Positions 8,181-15,688 of a stretch of DNA of 64,000 nucleotides are shown here, in pieces. Made by a program: the position numbers and the translations under genes. Every line of letters starts with the position of its first letter. Position 1 is the stretch's first letter. Source of the DNA: Wenzhouxiangella sp. XN24 (lineage in GTDB: Bacteria > Pseudomonadota > Gammaproteobacteria > Steroidobacterales > XN24); NCBI RefSeq assembly GCF_011064545.1, contig NZ_JAAMFG010000028.1, forward strand, positions 1 through 64,000. Reading direction: 5' to 3'. The notes beneath the pieces are model-generated. The model was not told the DNA's origin and ran no database searches. It worked only from the letters and a program-made list of their open reading frames with translations.

Positions 8181-9217
8181 AACTGCAGATGAGGCGGCCG
8201 GACGACTGGCACCTGCACTTGCGCGACGGGGCACTGCTCTCGGCCGTGGTGCCGCACACGGCCTTGCGCTTCGCACGCGCCGTGGTCATGCCGAACCTGT
8301 CCCCACCGGTGACAACGACCGCGGCGGCGCTCGCCTACCGCGAGCGGATCCTGGCGGCCGTGCCGGCGGGGATGCGTTTCGAACCGCTCATGACGCTGTA
8401 TCTCACGGACAACACGCCGCCGGAGGAGATCCGCCGCGCCGCCGCCAGTGGCGCCGTCATCGGCGTGAAACTCTACCCGGCCGGGGCGACGACGAACTCC
8501 GACTCCGGCGTGACGAATATCGCGCACTGCGCGGCGGCCATCGCCGCCATCGAGGAGACCGGCCTGGTGCTGCAGGTTCATGGCGAGGTCACCGCCGACG
8601 AGATCGACGTGTTCGACCGGGAACGGGTGTTCATCGAGAAGGTGCTCGGCCCCGTGGTGGAGCGCCACCCGAAGCTGAAAGTCGTGCTGGAGCATGTCAC
8701 GACCGCCGACGGCATCGATTTCGTCAGCCAGGCGCGCCCGGGCATCGCGGCCACCATCACGCCGCAGCACATGATGCTCAACCGCAACGCGCTGTTCGCC
8801 GGCGGACTGCGGCCGCATCATTATTGCCTCCCGGTGCTCAAGGCCGAGCGCCACCGGGAAGCGGTCTGCGCGGCCGCCACCAGCGGCGACGCCCGTTTCT
8901 TCCTCGGCACCGACAGCGCCCCCCACAGCCGCAGCAGCAAGGAATCCTCCTGCGGCTGCGCCGGGATCTTTTCCGCCCCGGTCGGGATCGAGGTCTACGC
9001 GGAGGTCTTCGAGGCCGCCGGCCGGCTCGAGCGGCTGGAGGCCTTCGCCAGCGAATACGGCGCACGCTTCTACGGCCTGCCGCTCAACGACGACACCATC
9101 ACCCTCGAAAAGCGCAGCTGGCGCCCGCCCGCGGAGTACGTGGCCGGCGAGGAGCGAATCGTACCGTTCCGCTCGGGCGAGCCTGTGGCGTGGAGCCTCG
9201 TGCAGGACCCTTCGTGA
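8177..9217 (+). CDS. pyrC: Dihydroorotase
   Basis: This enzyme cyclises N-carbamoyl-aspartate to dihydroorotate in pyrimidine biosynthesis. It is the short proteobacterial class II enzyme (346 residues). The zinc-site residues are visible: His12 and His14 (WHLHLRDG), carbamylated Lys98 (GVKLYPAG), His135 (QVHGEV), His173 (LEHVTT) and Asp246 (LGTDSAPH). The flexible substrate loop is expected between the first sites. It overlaps the aminopeptidase gene by four bases upstream and rnt by four bases downstream (GTGA), so the three form one operon. Confidence 0.97.
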   Translation: MKLQMRRPDDWHLHLRDGALLSAVVPHTALRFARAVVMPNLSPPVTTTAAALAYRERILAAVPAGMRFEPLMTLYLTDNTPPEEIRRAAASGAVIGVKLYPAGATTNSDSGVTNIAHCAAAIAAIEETGLVLQVHGEVTADEIDVFDRERVFIEKVLGPVVERHPKLKVVLEHVTTADGIDFVSQARPGIAATITPQHMMLNRNALFAGGLRPHHYCLPVLKAERHREAVCAAATSGDARFFLGTDSAPHSRSSKESSCGCAGIFSAPVGIEVYAEVFEAAGRLERLEAFASEYGARFYGLPLNDDTITLEKRSWRPPAEYVAGEERIVPFRSGEPVAWSLVQDPS

Positions 9218-9879
9218 GCGAACGCTTCACGATGCCGGAGGCCGACGCCATGCCGCAACTGATGGCGGCGCGCTTCCGGGGCTTCCTGCCCGTCGTGGTC
9301 GACGTCGAGACGGGGGGATTCAATCCGCGCACAGATGCGTTGCTGGAGATCGCGGCGGTGCTGGTCGAGTTGCGCCCGGACGGCCTGTTCGTCCCCGGCG
9401 AGACCTGGCGCTACCACGTGAAGCCTTTCGAGGGCGCGAACATGGAACCGGCCTCGCTGGAGGTCAACGGGATCGACCCGCATCATCCCCTGCGCCCGGC
9501 GCTGCCGGAGCACGACGCCCTGCAGCGGATCTTCCGCGAGGTGCGCACGGCGGTGCGGGAGCACGACTGCACCCGCGCGATCCTCGTCGGCCATAACGCA
9601 TTCTTCGACCTGCAGTTCCTGAATGCCGCCGTCGAGCGCTGCGGGATCAAGCGTAACCCCTTCCACCCCTTCTCGAGTTTCGACACGGCGACACTGGGAG
9701 GCATCGCCTACGGCCAGACAGTCCTGTCACGGATCGTGGATGCGGCCGGCCTCACCTGGGACAGCAGTTCCGCGCACTCCGCCGCCTACGATGCGCACAT
9801 CACGGCCGAGGTGTTCTGCGCGATCGTCAACCAGTTCCGCGGCATTTACGAAGACACAAAAAAAGGACACCGTCCCTAG
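9214..9879 (+). CDS. rnt: Ribonuclease T
   Basis: This is a DEDDh 3'-5' exoribonuclease that trims tRNA CCA ends and matures 5S/23S rRNA 3' ends. The catalytic residues are Asp30 and Glu32 (VDVETGG), Asp132 (GHNAFFD), His188 and Asp193 (HSAAYD). The conserved RNPFHPFSSFDTATL segment follows. I choose the GTG start at 9214, which overlaps the pyrC stop as GTGA and gives 221 residues, matching the family length. The frame extends far upstream, but that part is only the pyrC shadow. The last codons lie inside the stem of the opposite-strand grxD terminator. Confidence 0.95.
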   Translation: MSERFTMPEADAMPQLMAARFRGFLPVVVDVETGGFNPRTDALLEIAAVLVELRPDGLFVPGETWRYHVKPFEGANMEPASLEVNGIDPHHPLRPALPEHDALQRIFREVRTAVREHDCTRAILVGHNAFFDLQFLNAAVERCGIKRNPFHPFSSFDTATLGGIAYGQTVLSRIVDAAGLTWDSSSAHSAAYDAHITAEVFCAIVNQFRGIYEDTKKGHRP

Positions 9880-9890
9880 AACGGTGTCCT
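9858..9890 (-). terminator. Intrinsic terminator of grxD
   Basis: A perfect 10-bp stem, AGGACACCGT (9864-9873) with ACGGTGTCCT (9881-9890), has a 7-base loop. On the minus strand it is followed by a run of seven T (9864-9858). It ends the grxD-side transcript and overlaps the 3' end of rnt on the other strand. Confidence 0.9.
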
Positions 9891-9926
9891 CGTGGCGCGC
9901 TGCGCCCGGCGCCTTGCGAGTCGGAC

Positions 9927-10250
9927 TCAGGCCGCCGCAGTGGCCTCGTCGAGCAGCTTCTTGAGCTCGCCCGAGTGATACATCTCGACGACGATGTCGC
10001 ATCCGCCGATCAGTTCGCCCTTGACGTACAGCTGCGGATAGGTCGGCCAGTTCGAATACGTCTTCAGGCCTTCCCGGATCTCGGGATCCTCGAAAATATT
10101 GAACGCGGCGAACTCGGTCCCGCAGGCCCGCAAGGCCGCCGCGACCTGTGCCGAAAAACCGCATTGCGGAAAATCGGGATTCCCCTTCATGAACAGCAAC
10201 ACGGGGTGAGACGCAAGCGTCTTGCTAATCCGCTCGTTGACATCTTCCAT
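9927..10250 (-). CDS. grxD: Monothiol glutaredoxin, Grx4 type
   Basis: This is a CGFS-type monothiol glutaredoxin that carries or delivers [2Fe-2S] clusters, usually with BolA partners. The active motif is CGFS with Cys30; WPTYPQLYVKGELIGGCDIV gives the glutathione and cluster contacts. I start at the ATG at 10250, with GAGGAG 9 bases upstream. That places Cys30 exactly where E. coli GrxD has it, at the same N-terminal length. Upstream ATGs at 10256 and 10274 are possible but lack this agreement. A strong terminator follows the gene. Confidence 0.95.
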   Translation of the reverse strand: MEDVNERISKTLASHPVLLFMKGNPDFPQCGFSAQVAAALRACGTEFAAFNIFEDPEIREGLKTYSNWPTYPQLYVKGELIGGCDIVVEMYHSGELKKLLDEATAAA

Positions 10251-10297
10251 CAGCATCCTCTCCTCGTTGATCATCGTATTCGATTCACGCGCCCGGC

Positions 10298-10654
10298 CTA
10301 GTCTTCCGCCTTGCGCACAATCCTGATTTCGTTCTGCACCGATTTTACGCCCTCGACGGAAGCCGCGAGTCGCTCCGCCTGCTCTCGCGGCAGGCTGCTG
10401 CTCACCTCGCCGCGCAGGGTCACCACGCCCTCGTAGGTATCCACGTTGATCGCGAGGCCGTCCACGTACTTGTCGGTGATCAGGCGTGACTTCACGGCCG
10501 TGGTGATTCGTCCGTCACTCGCGATCACGCCGGGCTCGCGCTCGTCCTTGCCGATGTAGTAACCGCCGACGGCCGCTCCGCCGACAACGACGGGCACGCA
10601 GGCCGCCAGGCCCAGCGCAGCCGACAGGATGGCCACAACCGCTGCCGCTTTCAT
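10298..10654 (-). CDS. BON-domain lipoprotein
   Basis: This 118-residue exported lipoprotein has a signal peptide with a lipobox ending LAAC. A glycine-rich stretch (VVVGGAAVGGYYIG) follows, then a single BON domain (roughly 45-115) such as occurs in OsmY/DolP-type envelope proteins. BON domains bind membranes or other envelope components; the specific role is not evident. DolP has two BON domains, so this is not a straightforward dolP. It lies 22 bases downstream of sodB on the same strand and may be cotranscribed with it. Confidence 0.85.
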   Translation of the reverse strand: MKAAAVVAILSAALGLAACVPVVVGGAAVGGYYIGKDEREPGVIASDGRITTAVKSRLITDKYVDGLAINVDTYEGVVTLRGEVSSSLPREQAERLAASVEGVKSVQNEIRIVRKAED

Positions 10655-10676
10655 GGCGAGGGACTCCTTGCCGACG

Positions 10677-11255
10677 TCAGGCGAAATTCTTCGCGACGAA
10701 TTCCCAGTTGACGAGCTGCCAGAAAGCCTCCAGGTACTTCGGCCGCGCATTGCGGTAATCGATGTAGTAGGCGTGCTCCCAGACGTCGCAGGTCAGGAGG
10801 GGCTTGTCGTCGCCGGTCAGCGGCGTCTCCGCGTTGCCGGTCTGCACGATCGCGAGCTTGCCGTCGGGCTTTTTCACCAGCCACGCCCAGCCGGAGCCGA
10901 ACAGCGTGACGGCCTTGTCGGCAAACTGCTTGTGAAAATCGTCGAAGGAGCCGAACGCCTCGTCGATGGCCGCCGCGAGGGCGCCGCCCGGCCGGCCGCC
11001 GCCGCTCGGCGAGAGGCAATGCCAGTAAAAGGTGTGGTTCCAGACCTGGGCCGCGTTGTTGAACATCCCGCCGGAACTGCCGCGCACGATCTCTTCCAGG
11101 GAGGCGTCAGCGAATTTCGTGCCTTCGATCAGCCCATTGAGCTTTTCGACGTACGTGTTGTGATGCTTGCCATAGTGGTACTCGAGCGTCTCGCGGGAGA
11201 TATGCGGCTCGAGCGCGTCCATGGCGTACGGCAGTTCGGGCAGGGTATGCGCCAT
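10677..11255 (-). CDS. sodB: Superoxide dismutase, iron type
   Basis: This cytosolic enzyme dismutates superoxide to oxygen and hydrogen peroxide. The 192 residues carry the four metal ligands at the positions of E. coli SodB: His27, His74, Asp157 and His161 (DVWEH). The Fe-type signature [13 protein letters not shown] and FGSGWAWLV are present, so iron rather than manganese is likely. GGAGGAG precedes the ATG at 11255. An extended -10 promoter sits about 70 bases upstream in the region shared with divergent nadC. The 5' UTR can form a GC-rich hairpin (around 11292-11312). Confidence 0.97.
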   Translation of the reverse strand: MAHTLPELPYAMDALEPHISRETLEYHYGKHHNTYVEKLNGLIEGTKFADASLEEIVRGSSGGMFNNAAQVWNHTFYWHCLSPSGGGRPGGALAAAIDEAFGSFDDFHKQFADKAVTLFGSGWAWLVKKPDGKLAIVQTGNAETPLTGDDKPLLTCDVWEHAYYIDYRNARPKYLEAFWQLVNWEFVAKNFA

Positions 11256-11323
11256 TGCGGGCTCCTCCAAAAGATCGGTTGACTGCTTTTTTCCGGGGCC
11301 TGGGCCCGGAACGGTGACCCGGA

Positions 11324-11332
11324 AGTATAACA
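11324..11332 (-). promoter_or_regulatory. Extended -10 promoter for sodB
   Basis: TGTTATACT on the minus strand fits TGnTATAAT with one mismatch. No good -35 is visible, as expected for an extended -10. On the plus strand the same bases read GTATAAC, which may be the nadC -10. Confidence 0.5.
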
Positions 11333-11412
11333 GAGCGCCCCGCTGCCCACGGCGAGTGAGCGGCCGTCCGAGCGGCGGGATATACTGCCGCCGCGCCTCG
11401 CGAGGAACCGGC

Positions 11413-12282
11413 ATGCCGACGCCCCCACTGCCCCCCGATATCGTTTCCACGGTCGCGCTGGCGCTGGCCGAGGACGTCGGCGCGGGCGACGTCACCGCGG
11501 ACCTGGTGCCTGCCGACGGTCATGCGCGCGCCGTGGTCGTCTGTCGCGAAGCCGCCGTGCTGTGCGGCCGCGCGTGGTTCGACGCGGTGTACGCGAAGCT
11601 CGACGAAGCGATCCGCATCGAGTGGTGCGCCGAGGACGGGGCGGACATCGACGCGGAGACGGTCGTCTGCCGGCTCGAGGGCCCGGCGCGGCCCCTGCTG
11701 ACCGGGGAACGCACCGCCCTGAATTTCCTCCAGTCGCTGTCCGGCACCGCGACGGTCGCCCGCCGTTACGCCGATGCCGTCGCCGGCACCGGATGCCGCG
11801 TGCTCGACACGCGCAAGACCGTGCCCGGCCTGCGCTCCGCGCAGAAATACGCCGTGGCCTGCGGCGGCGCAACGAACCACCGTCGGGGCCTCTACGATGC
11901 CCTGCTGATCAAGGAGAATCACATCCTGGCGGCCGGCGGCATCGGCGCGGCGCTCGCCGCGGCGCGGCGGATCCATCCCGAACTCGTCGTCGAGATCGAA
12001 GTGGAATCGCTGCCGGAACTGCAGGAGGCGCTGGACGGCGGCGCCGATATCGTCATGCTCGACAATTTCGCCCTCGACGGCCTGCGCGAGGCCGTGGCGG
12101 CCCTGCGCCGGCGGCCCGACTGTCGCACGCGCCTCGAAGCTTCGGGCAATGTCGAACTCGACGGAATCCGGCAGATCGCGGCCACCGGGGTGGACTTCAT
12201 ATCGGTCGGCGCGCTCACCAAGCACCTGCGCGCCATCGACCTGTCGATGCGATTTCAGCTCGATTTGCCGCCTCGGGACTGA
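11413..12282 (+). CDS. nadC: Nicotinate-nucleotide diphosphorylase (carboxylating)
   Basis: This enzyme converts quinolinate and PRPP to nicotinate mononucleotide, CO2 and PPi in de novo NAD synthesis. It has 289 residues, normal for the family. Signature segments are [10 protein letters not shown] (Arg100), [11 protein letters not shown] (131-141) and [15 protein letters not shown] (157-171), which form the quinolinate/PRPP site. The ATG at 11413 follows GAGGAA at good spacing; the open frame extends back into the sodB promoter region but without homology. It is divergent from sodB, and no other nad gene is adjacent. Confidence 0.96.
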   Translation: MPTPPLPPDIVSTVALALAEDVGAGDVTADLVPADGHARAVVVCREAAVLCGRAWFDAVYAKLDEAIRIEWCAEDGADIDAETVVCRLEGPARPLLTGERTALNFLQSLSGTATVARRYADAVAGTGCRVLDTRKTVPGLRSAQKYAVACGGATNHRRGLYDALLIKENHILAAGGIGAALAAARRIHPELVVEIEVESLPELQEALDGGADIVMLDNFALDGLREAVAALRRRPDCRTRLEASGNVELDGIRQIAATGVDFISVGALTKHLRAIDLSMRFQLDLPPRD

Positions 12283-12427
12283 ATCGGGGCTGTTGCAGCG
12301 CACTACGGTGAGCGCCCCGAACGGGTCCGGCGTCCAGCGAATTACACTATTCAATACATCGGCTTGCCACGCCGAGGCGGTCCTGCGTCGGGCATGTTTT
12401 GCGCTGCAAAAGCGTGAATCCCAACGA

Positions 12428-12440
12428 TCGTTTGAAACGA
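12428..12440. promoter_or_regulatory. Candidate operator upstream of fadE
   Basis: TCGTTT-G-AAACGA has perfect 6-base arms around one base, 113 bases before the fadE ATG. It resembles the TTTGAAA/CAAAC-GTTTG style of fatty-acid regulators such as PsrA, but the regulator cannot be identified here. The rest of the 271-base gap shows no gene. Confidence 0.35.
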
Positions 12441-12553
12441 ATGCTCTATTTCCTTGCCGGACTGCGATTCCGTGGGTTATAAGCGGATGATGCAATGCGG
12501 CAGCCGTGCCGCACAGGTCCTTGCGGGCCGAGCCACCCAAGGCGGAGGAAATC

Positions 12554-14992
12554 ATGTCTGGAATCATCTGGCTTCCGATCATCATCGTCGCATTCGGCGT
12601 CCTTGCGTACCGACGCAGCCCCCTGGCGACCTGGACCGGAGTCGCAGCCGTCCTGCTGCTCGGCGTGCAATTGACCGGCGGCGGGCTGAGCCTGTTGCCC
12701 TGGGTCGTGCTGGGCGCGGTCGGCGTGCTGCTGAATGTCAAAAGCCTGCGCCGCAGCGTGCTCGGCAAGCCGATCATGAAGTGGTTCAAATCGGTCCTCC
12801 CGCCGATGTCGTCCACCGAAAAGGACGCGATCGATGCGGGCACCGTGTGGTGGGATGCCGAGCTGTTCAGCGGGCGGCCCAACTGGAACACCCTGTTGCG
12901 CACGCCGCGCGCCGAGCTGACCGACGAGGAAAGGGCTTTCCTCGATGGCCCGGTGGAAGAACTCTGCCGCATGCTCGACGACTGGAAGATCAACCACGAG
13001 CTCAACGACCTGCCTCCCGAGGTGTGGTCTTTCCTCGGCAAGCATCGCTTCTTCGCGATGATCATTCCCAAGGAGTACGGCGGACTCGACTTCTCGGCAC
13101 GCGCCCAGTCCGAAGTCGTGATGAAGATCGCCAGCCGCAGCGGCGCGGCGGCCGTCACGGTGATGGTGCCCAACTCGCTCGGCCCCGGCGAACTGCTCAT
13201 GCATTACGGCACGCATGAGCAGAAGCAGCATTTCCTCCCCCGGCTCGCGCGCGGCGAGGAAATCCCCGCCTTCGCCCTCACGGGCCCGTGGGCCGGTTCG
13301 GATGCCGGTTCCATGCCGGACGCAGGGGTCGTCTGCAAGGGCGAATACAAGGGCAAGGAAGTGCTCGGCTTCCGCGTCAACTGGGCAAAGCGCTACATCA
13401 CGCTCGGCCCCGTCGCCACGATCCTGGGCCTGGCCTTCAAGGCGCAGGATCCGGACGGATTGCTGGGACAGAAAAAGGACCTCGGCATCACCTGCGCCCT
13501 CATCCCGACCGACACCCCCGGCGTCGAGATCGGCCTGCGGCATGACCCCGGCGGCGCCTTCATGAACGGCCCCAACACCGGCACCGACGTCTTCGTGCCC
13601 ATGGAATGGATCATCGGCGGCCAGGCCCAGGTCGGCAACGGCTGGAAGATGCTCATGGACTGCCTGTCGGTGGGCCGCGCCATCTCCCTGCCCGCGCTGG
13701 GCACGGCGGGCGGCAAGGCCGCCGCGCGCATGACGGGCGCCTACGCCCGCGTGCGACGCCAGTTCAAGATTCCGATCGGCCGCTTCGAGGGCATCGAGGA
13801 ACCGCTCGCCCGGATCGGCGGCGTGACTTACCGCATGGATGCCGCGCGGGTGCTCACCGCCACGGCGCTCGATCTCGGCGGCAAGCCGTCCGTGCTCTCG
13901 GCGATCCTCAAGTACAACAACACCGAAGGCATGCGCCAGGCGATCAACGACGCCATGGACGTGCATGCCGGGCGCGCGGTCTGTCTCGGCCCCAGCAACT
14001 ACCTGGCGCAGACCTACCAGACCGTCCCGGTGGCGATCACCGTCGAGGGCGCCAACATCCTCACGCGCAGCATGATCATCTTCGGCCAGGGCGCGATCCG
14101 CTGCCATCCCTACGTGCTCAAGGAGATGCTCGCCGCGGCCGACCCGGATGAACAGGCCGGTCTGAAGGCCTTCGACGACGCCTTTTTCGCCCACGTGGGG
14201 TTCACCATCAGCAATCTCGTGCGCTCGCTCGTGCTCGCCGTGACCGGCGGGCGGCTCGCGCCGGCGCCGGATCTCGGTCCCACCTCCGCCTACGCGACGC
14301 GACTCACGCGGATGAGCGCCTCCTTCGCGCTGCTCGCGGACGTCGCCATGCTCACGCTGGGCGGCGACCTGAAGCGGCGGGAGAAGATCTCCGGACGCTT
14401 CGCCGACATCCTCAGCCACCTCTACATGGCTTCGGCGGTGCTCAAGCGCTTCGAGGACGACGGCCGGCCGGAAGAGGACCTGCCGATCGTGTGCTGGGCG
14501 CTGGACGACTCGCTGGCCATCATCGAGGAGCGCCTCGACGGCATCCTGCGCAATTTCCCTGTCGCCGGTGTCGGCCCGCTGCTGCGGCCCTTCGTGCTGC
14601 CGCTGGGGCGGCGCTTCCGCGGCGCGTCCGACCGGCTCGGCCACGAGGTCGCGAAGCTGTTGCTGAGCCCCTCGGCCACGCGCGACCGCCTCACCGACGG
14701 CCTGTACATCCAGCGCAGTGAAGAGGACCCCATGGGCCTCATGGAACTGGCGCTGGAGAAAGTCATCGCGGGCGAACCGGTCGAGCGCAAGCTGGCCAAG
14801 GCCTTCGGTGCGAGCGTCAACACGGTGAACATGGAGGCGGTGCTCGAAAAGGGCATCAAGGACGGCGTCATCGACGCGGCCGAGGCCGAACTCGTGCGCG
14901 AAGCCATGGACATCACGACGCGGGCCATCGCCGTGGACGATTTCCCGGGGCTCGAAAAGAAGGACAAGACAGCCGGCCAGGAGGCCGCTTAA
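12554..14992 (+). CDS. fadE: Acyl-CoA dehydrogenase, FadE type
   Basis: This is an FAD-dependent acyl-CoA dehydrogenase for the first step of fatty-acid beta-oxidation. Its 812 residues are close to E. coli FadE (814). Two N-terminal hydrophobic segments (about 2-20 and 26-52) anchor it to the membrane. The acyl-CoA dehydrogenase core follows (about 120-540) with the FAD/substrate motif FALTGPWAGSDAGSMPD, and the FadE-specific C-terminal domain comes after it. GGAGGAA lies just before the ATG at 12554. It stands alone; a palindrome 113 bases upstream may bind a fatty-acid-responsive repressor. Confidence 0.95.
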   Translation: MSGIIWLPIIIVAFGVLAYRRSPLATWTGVAAVLLLGVQLTGGGLSLLPWVVLGAVGVLLNVKSLRRSVLGKPIMKWFKSVLPPMSSTEKDAIDAGTVWWDAELFSGRPNWNTLLRTPRAELTDEERAFLDGPVEELCRMLDDWKINHELNDLPPEVWSFLGKHRFFAMIIPKEYGGLDFSARAQSEVVMKIASRSGAAAVTVMVPNSLGPGELLMHYGTHEQKQHFLPRLARGEEIPAFALTGPWAGSDAGSMPDAGVVCKGEYKGKEVLGFRVNWAKRYITLGPVATILGLAFKAQDPDGLLGQKKDLGITCALIPTDTPGVEIGLRHDPGGAFMNGPNTGTDVFVPMEWIIGGQAQVGNGWKMLMDCLSVGRAISLPALGTAGGKAAARMTGAYARVRRQFKIPIGRFEGIEEPLARIGGVTYRMDAARVLTATALDLGGKPSVLSAILKYNNTEGMRQAINDAMDVHAGRAVCLGPSNYLAQTYQTVPVAITVEGANILTRSMIIFGQGAIRCHPYVLKEMLAAADPDEQAGLKAFDDAFFAHVGFTISNLVRSLVLAVTGGRLAPAPDLGPTSAYATRLTRMSASFALLADVAMLTLGGDLKRREKISGRFADILSHLYMASAVLKRFEDDGRPEEDLPIVCWALDDSLAIIEERLDGILRNFPVAGVGPLLRPFVLPLGRRFRGASDRLGHEVAKLLLSPSATRDRLTDGLYIQRSEEDPMGLMELALEKVIAGEPVERKLAKAFGASVNTVNMEAVLEKGIKDGVIDAAEAELVREAMDITTRAIAVDDFPGLEKKDKTAGQEAA

Positions 14993-15001
14993 GGGCTGGA
15001 C

Positions 15002-15029
15002 GTCGCCGCGCGCGGCTGCGCGCGGCGAC
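15002..15029. terminator. GC-rich hairpin between convergent fadE and the NnrU-family gene
   Basis: GTCGCCGCGCGC and GCGCGCGGCGAC form a perfect 12-bp stem with a 4-base loop, right after the fadE stop and before the convergent gene's stop. There is no T-tract, so it may act as a bidirectional pause or stability hairpin. Confidence 0.5.
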
Positions 15030-15037
15030 TTGCCGGC

Positions 15038-15619
15038 TCAGCGCATGACCGGCATGCCGAACAGCAGCAGGTGCCCGCCGCCGAAGGCGAGCCACCACCA
15101 CGCGAAGCCGCCCACGGCCACCGCCACGCCATCCCAGGCGAGGGCCGGAGACTTCACGGTCGGCGCCACCGGAGGCCGACGGGTGGACGCATCGTAGAGC
15201 ACCACCAGCGACCAGAGCAGGAAGCTGCCGAACAGCAGCAGGTCGGCGAGCCGCCCGTTGACGAGGAGATGCAACGCGGCCCCGAGCGCGGTGGCGATCA
15301 GCATGGGATGCCTGGCCATGGTCCGCAGCTTGCCCGGCACGTAAGTCGCGACCAGCAGGACGAGCGCCGGCAGCATCAGCAGGGACACGATCATCCGCAC
15401 GATCGGCGGATCCATCGCCCACAACTGCGGACTCGTGAAGCGAATCTCGGCATAACCCATCACCATGATGACGAAACCCACCAGGGCCACCAGGGCGTAA
15501 ACGCCTTTCCAGCCCCAGGTGCCCATCCTGGTCATCATCGCGGCGCGATAATCCGGTGCAACCACCCGCACGAGGTGAACGCCGAAAAAAATCACGAGGC
15601 CGACAATAAGCATCGTCAT
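15038..15619 (-). CDS. NnrU family integral membrane protein
   Basis: This 193-residue protein has five or six predicted transmembrane helices. The conserved RHP motif of the NnrU family is visible in ARHPMLIATAL. NnrU proteins were first linked to nitrite/nitric-oxide metabolism; the biochemical role remains unclear, and no nir/nor genes are nearby, so a denitrification role here is not supported. The family is distantly related to isoprenylcysteine methyltransferase-type membrane enzymes. It is convergent with fadE and lies downstream of the c-di-GMP protein on the same strand. Confidence 0.85.
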   Translation of the reverse strand: MTMLIVGLVIFFGVHLVRVVAPDYRAAMMTRMGTWGWKGVYALVALVGFVIMVMGYAEIRFTSPQLWAMDPPIVRMIVSLLMLPALVLLVATYVPGKLRTMARHPMLIATALGAALHLLVNGRLADLLLFGSFLLWSLVVLYDASTRRPPVAPTVKSPALAWDGVAVAVGGFAWWWLAFGGGHLLLFGMPVMR

Positions 15620-15688
15620 GTTGCTTCCCCGGAGTGAATTGATACCGGGAAGCTTAGCAGGCGGGTCGCGCCCGTGGCGCGGGAGGAA

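Noticed and set aside
11283-11320. Hairpin in the sodB/nadC intergenic region as a terminator
   Set aside because: The GC-rich stem is followed by an A-run on the minus strand and preceded by a T-run on the plus strand, so neither direction gives a stem-then-T order. It lies in the sodB 5' UTR.
12446-14644. Long minus-strand open frame opposite fadE
   Set aside because: It lies entirely over the well-supported fadE gene. Its composition (Gly/Ala/His/Arg) is that of a reversed GC-rich coding sequence.
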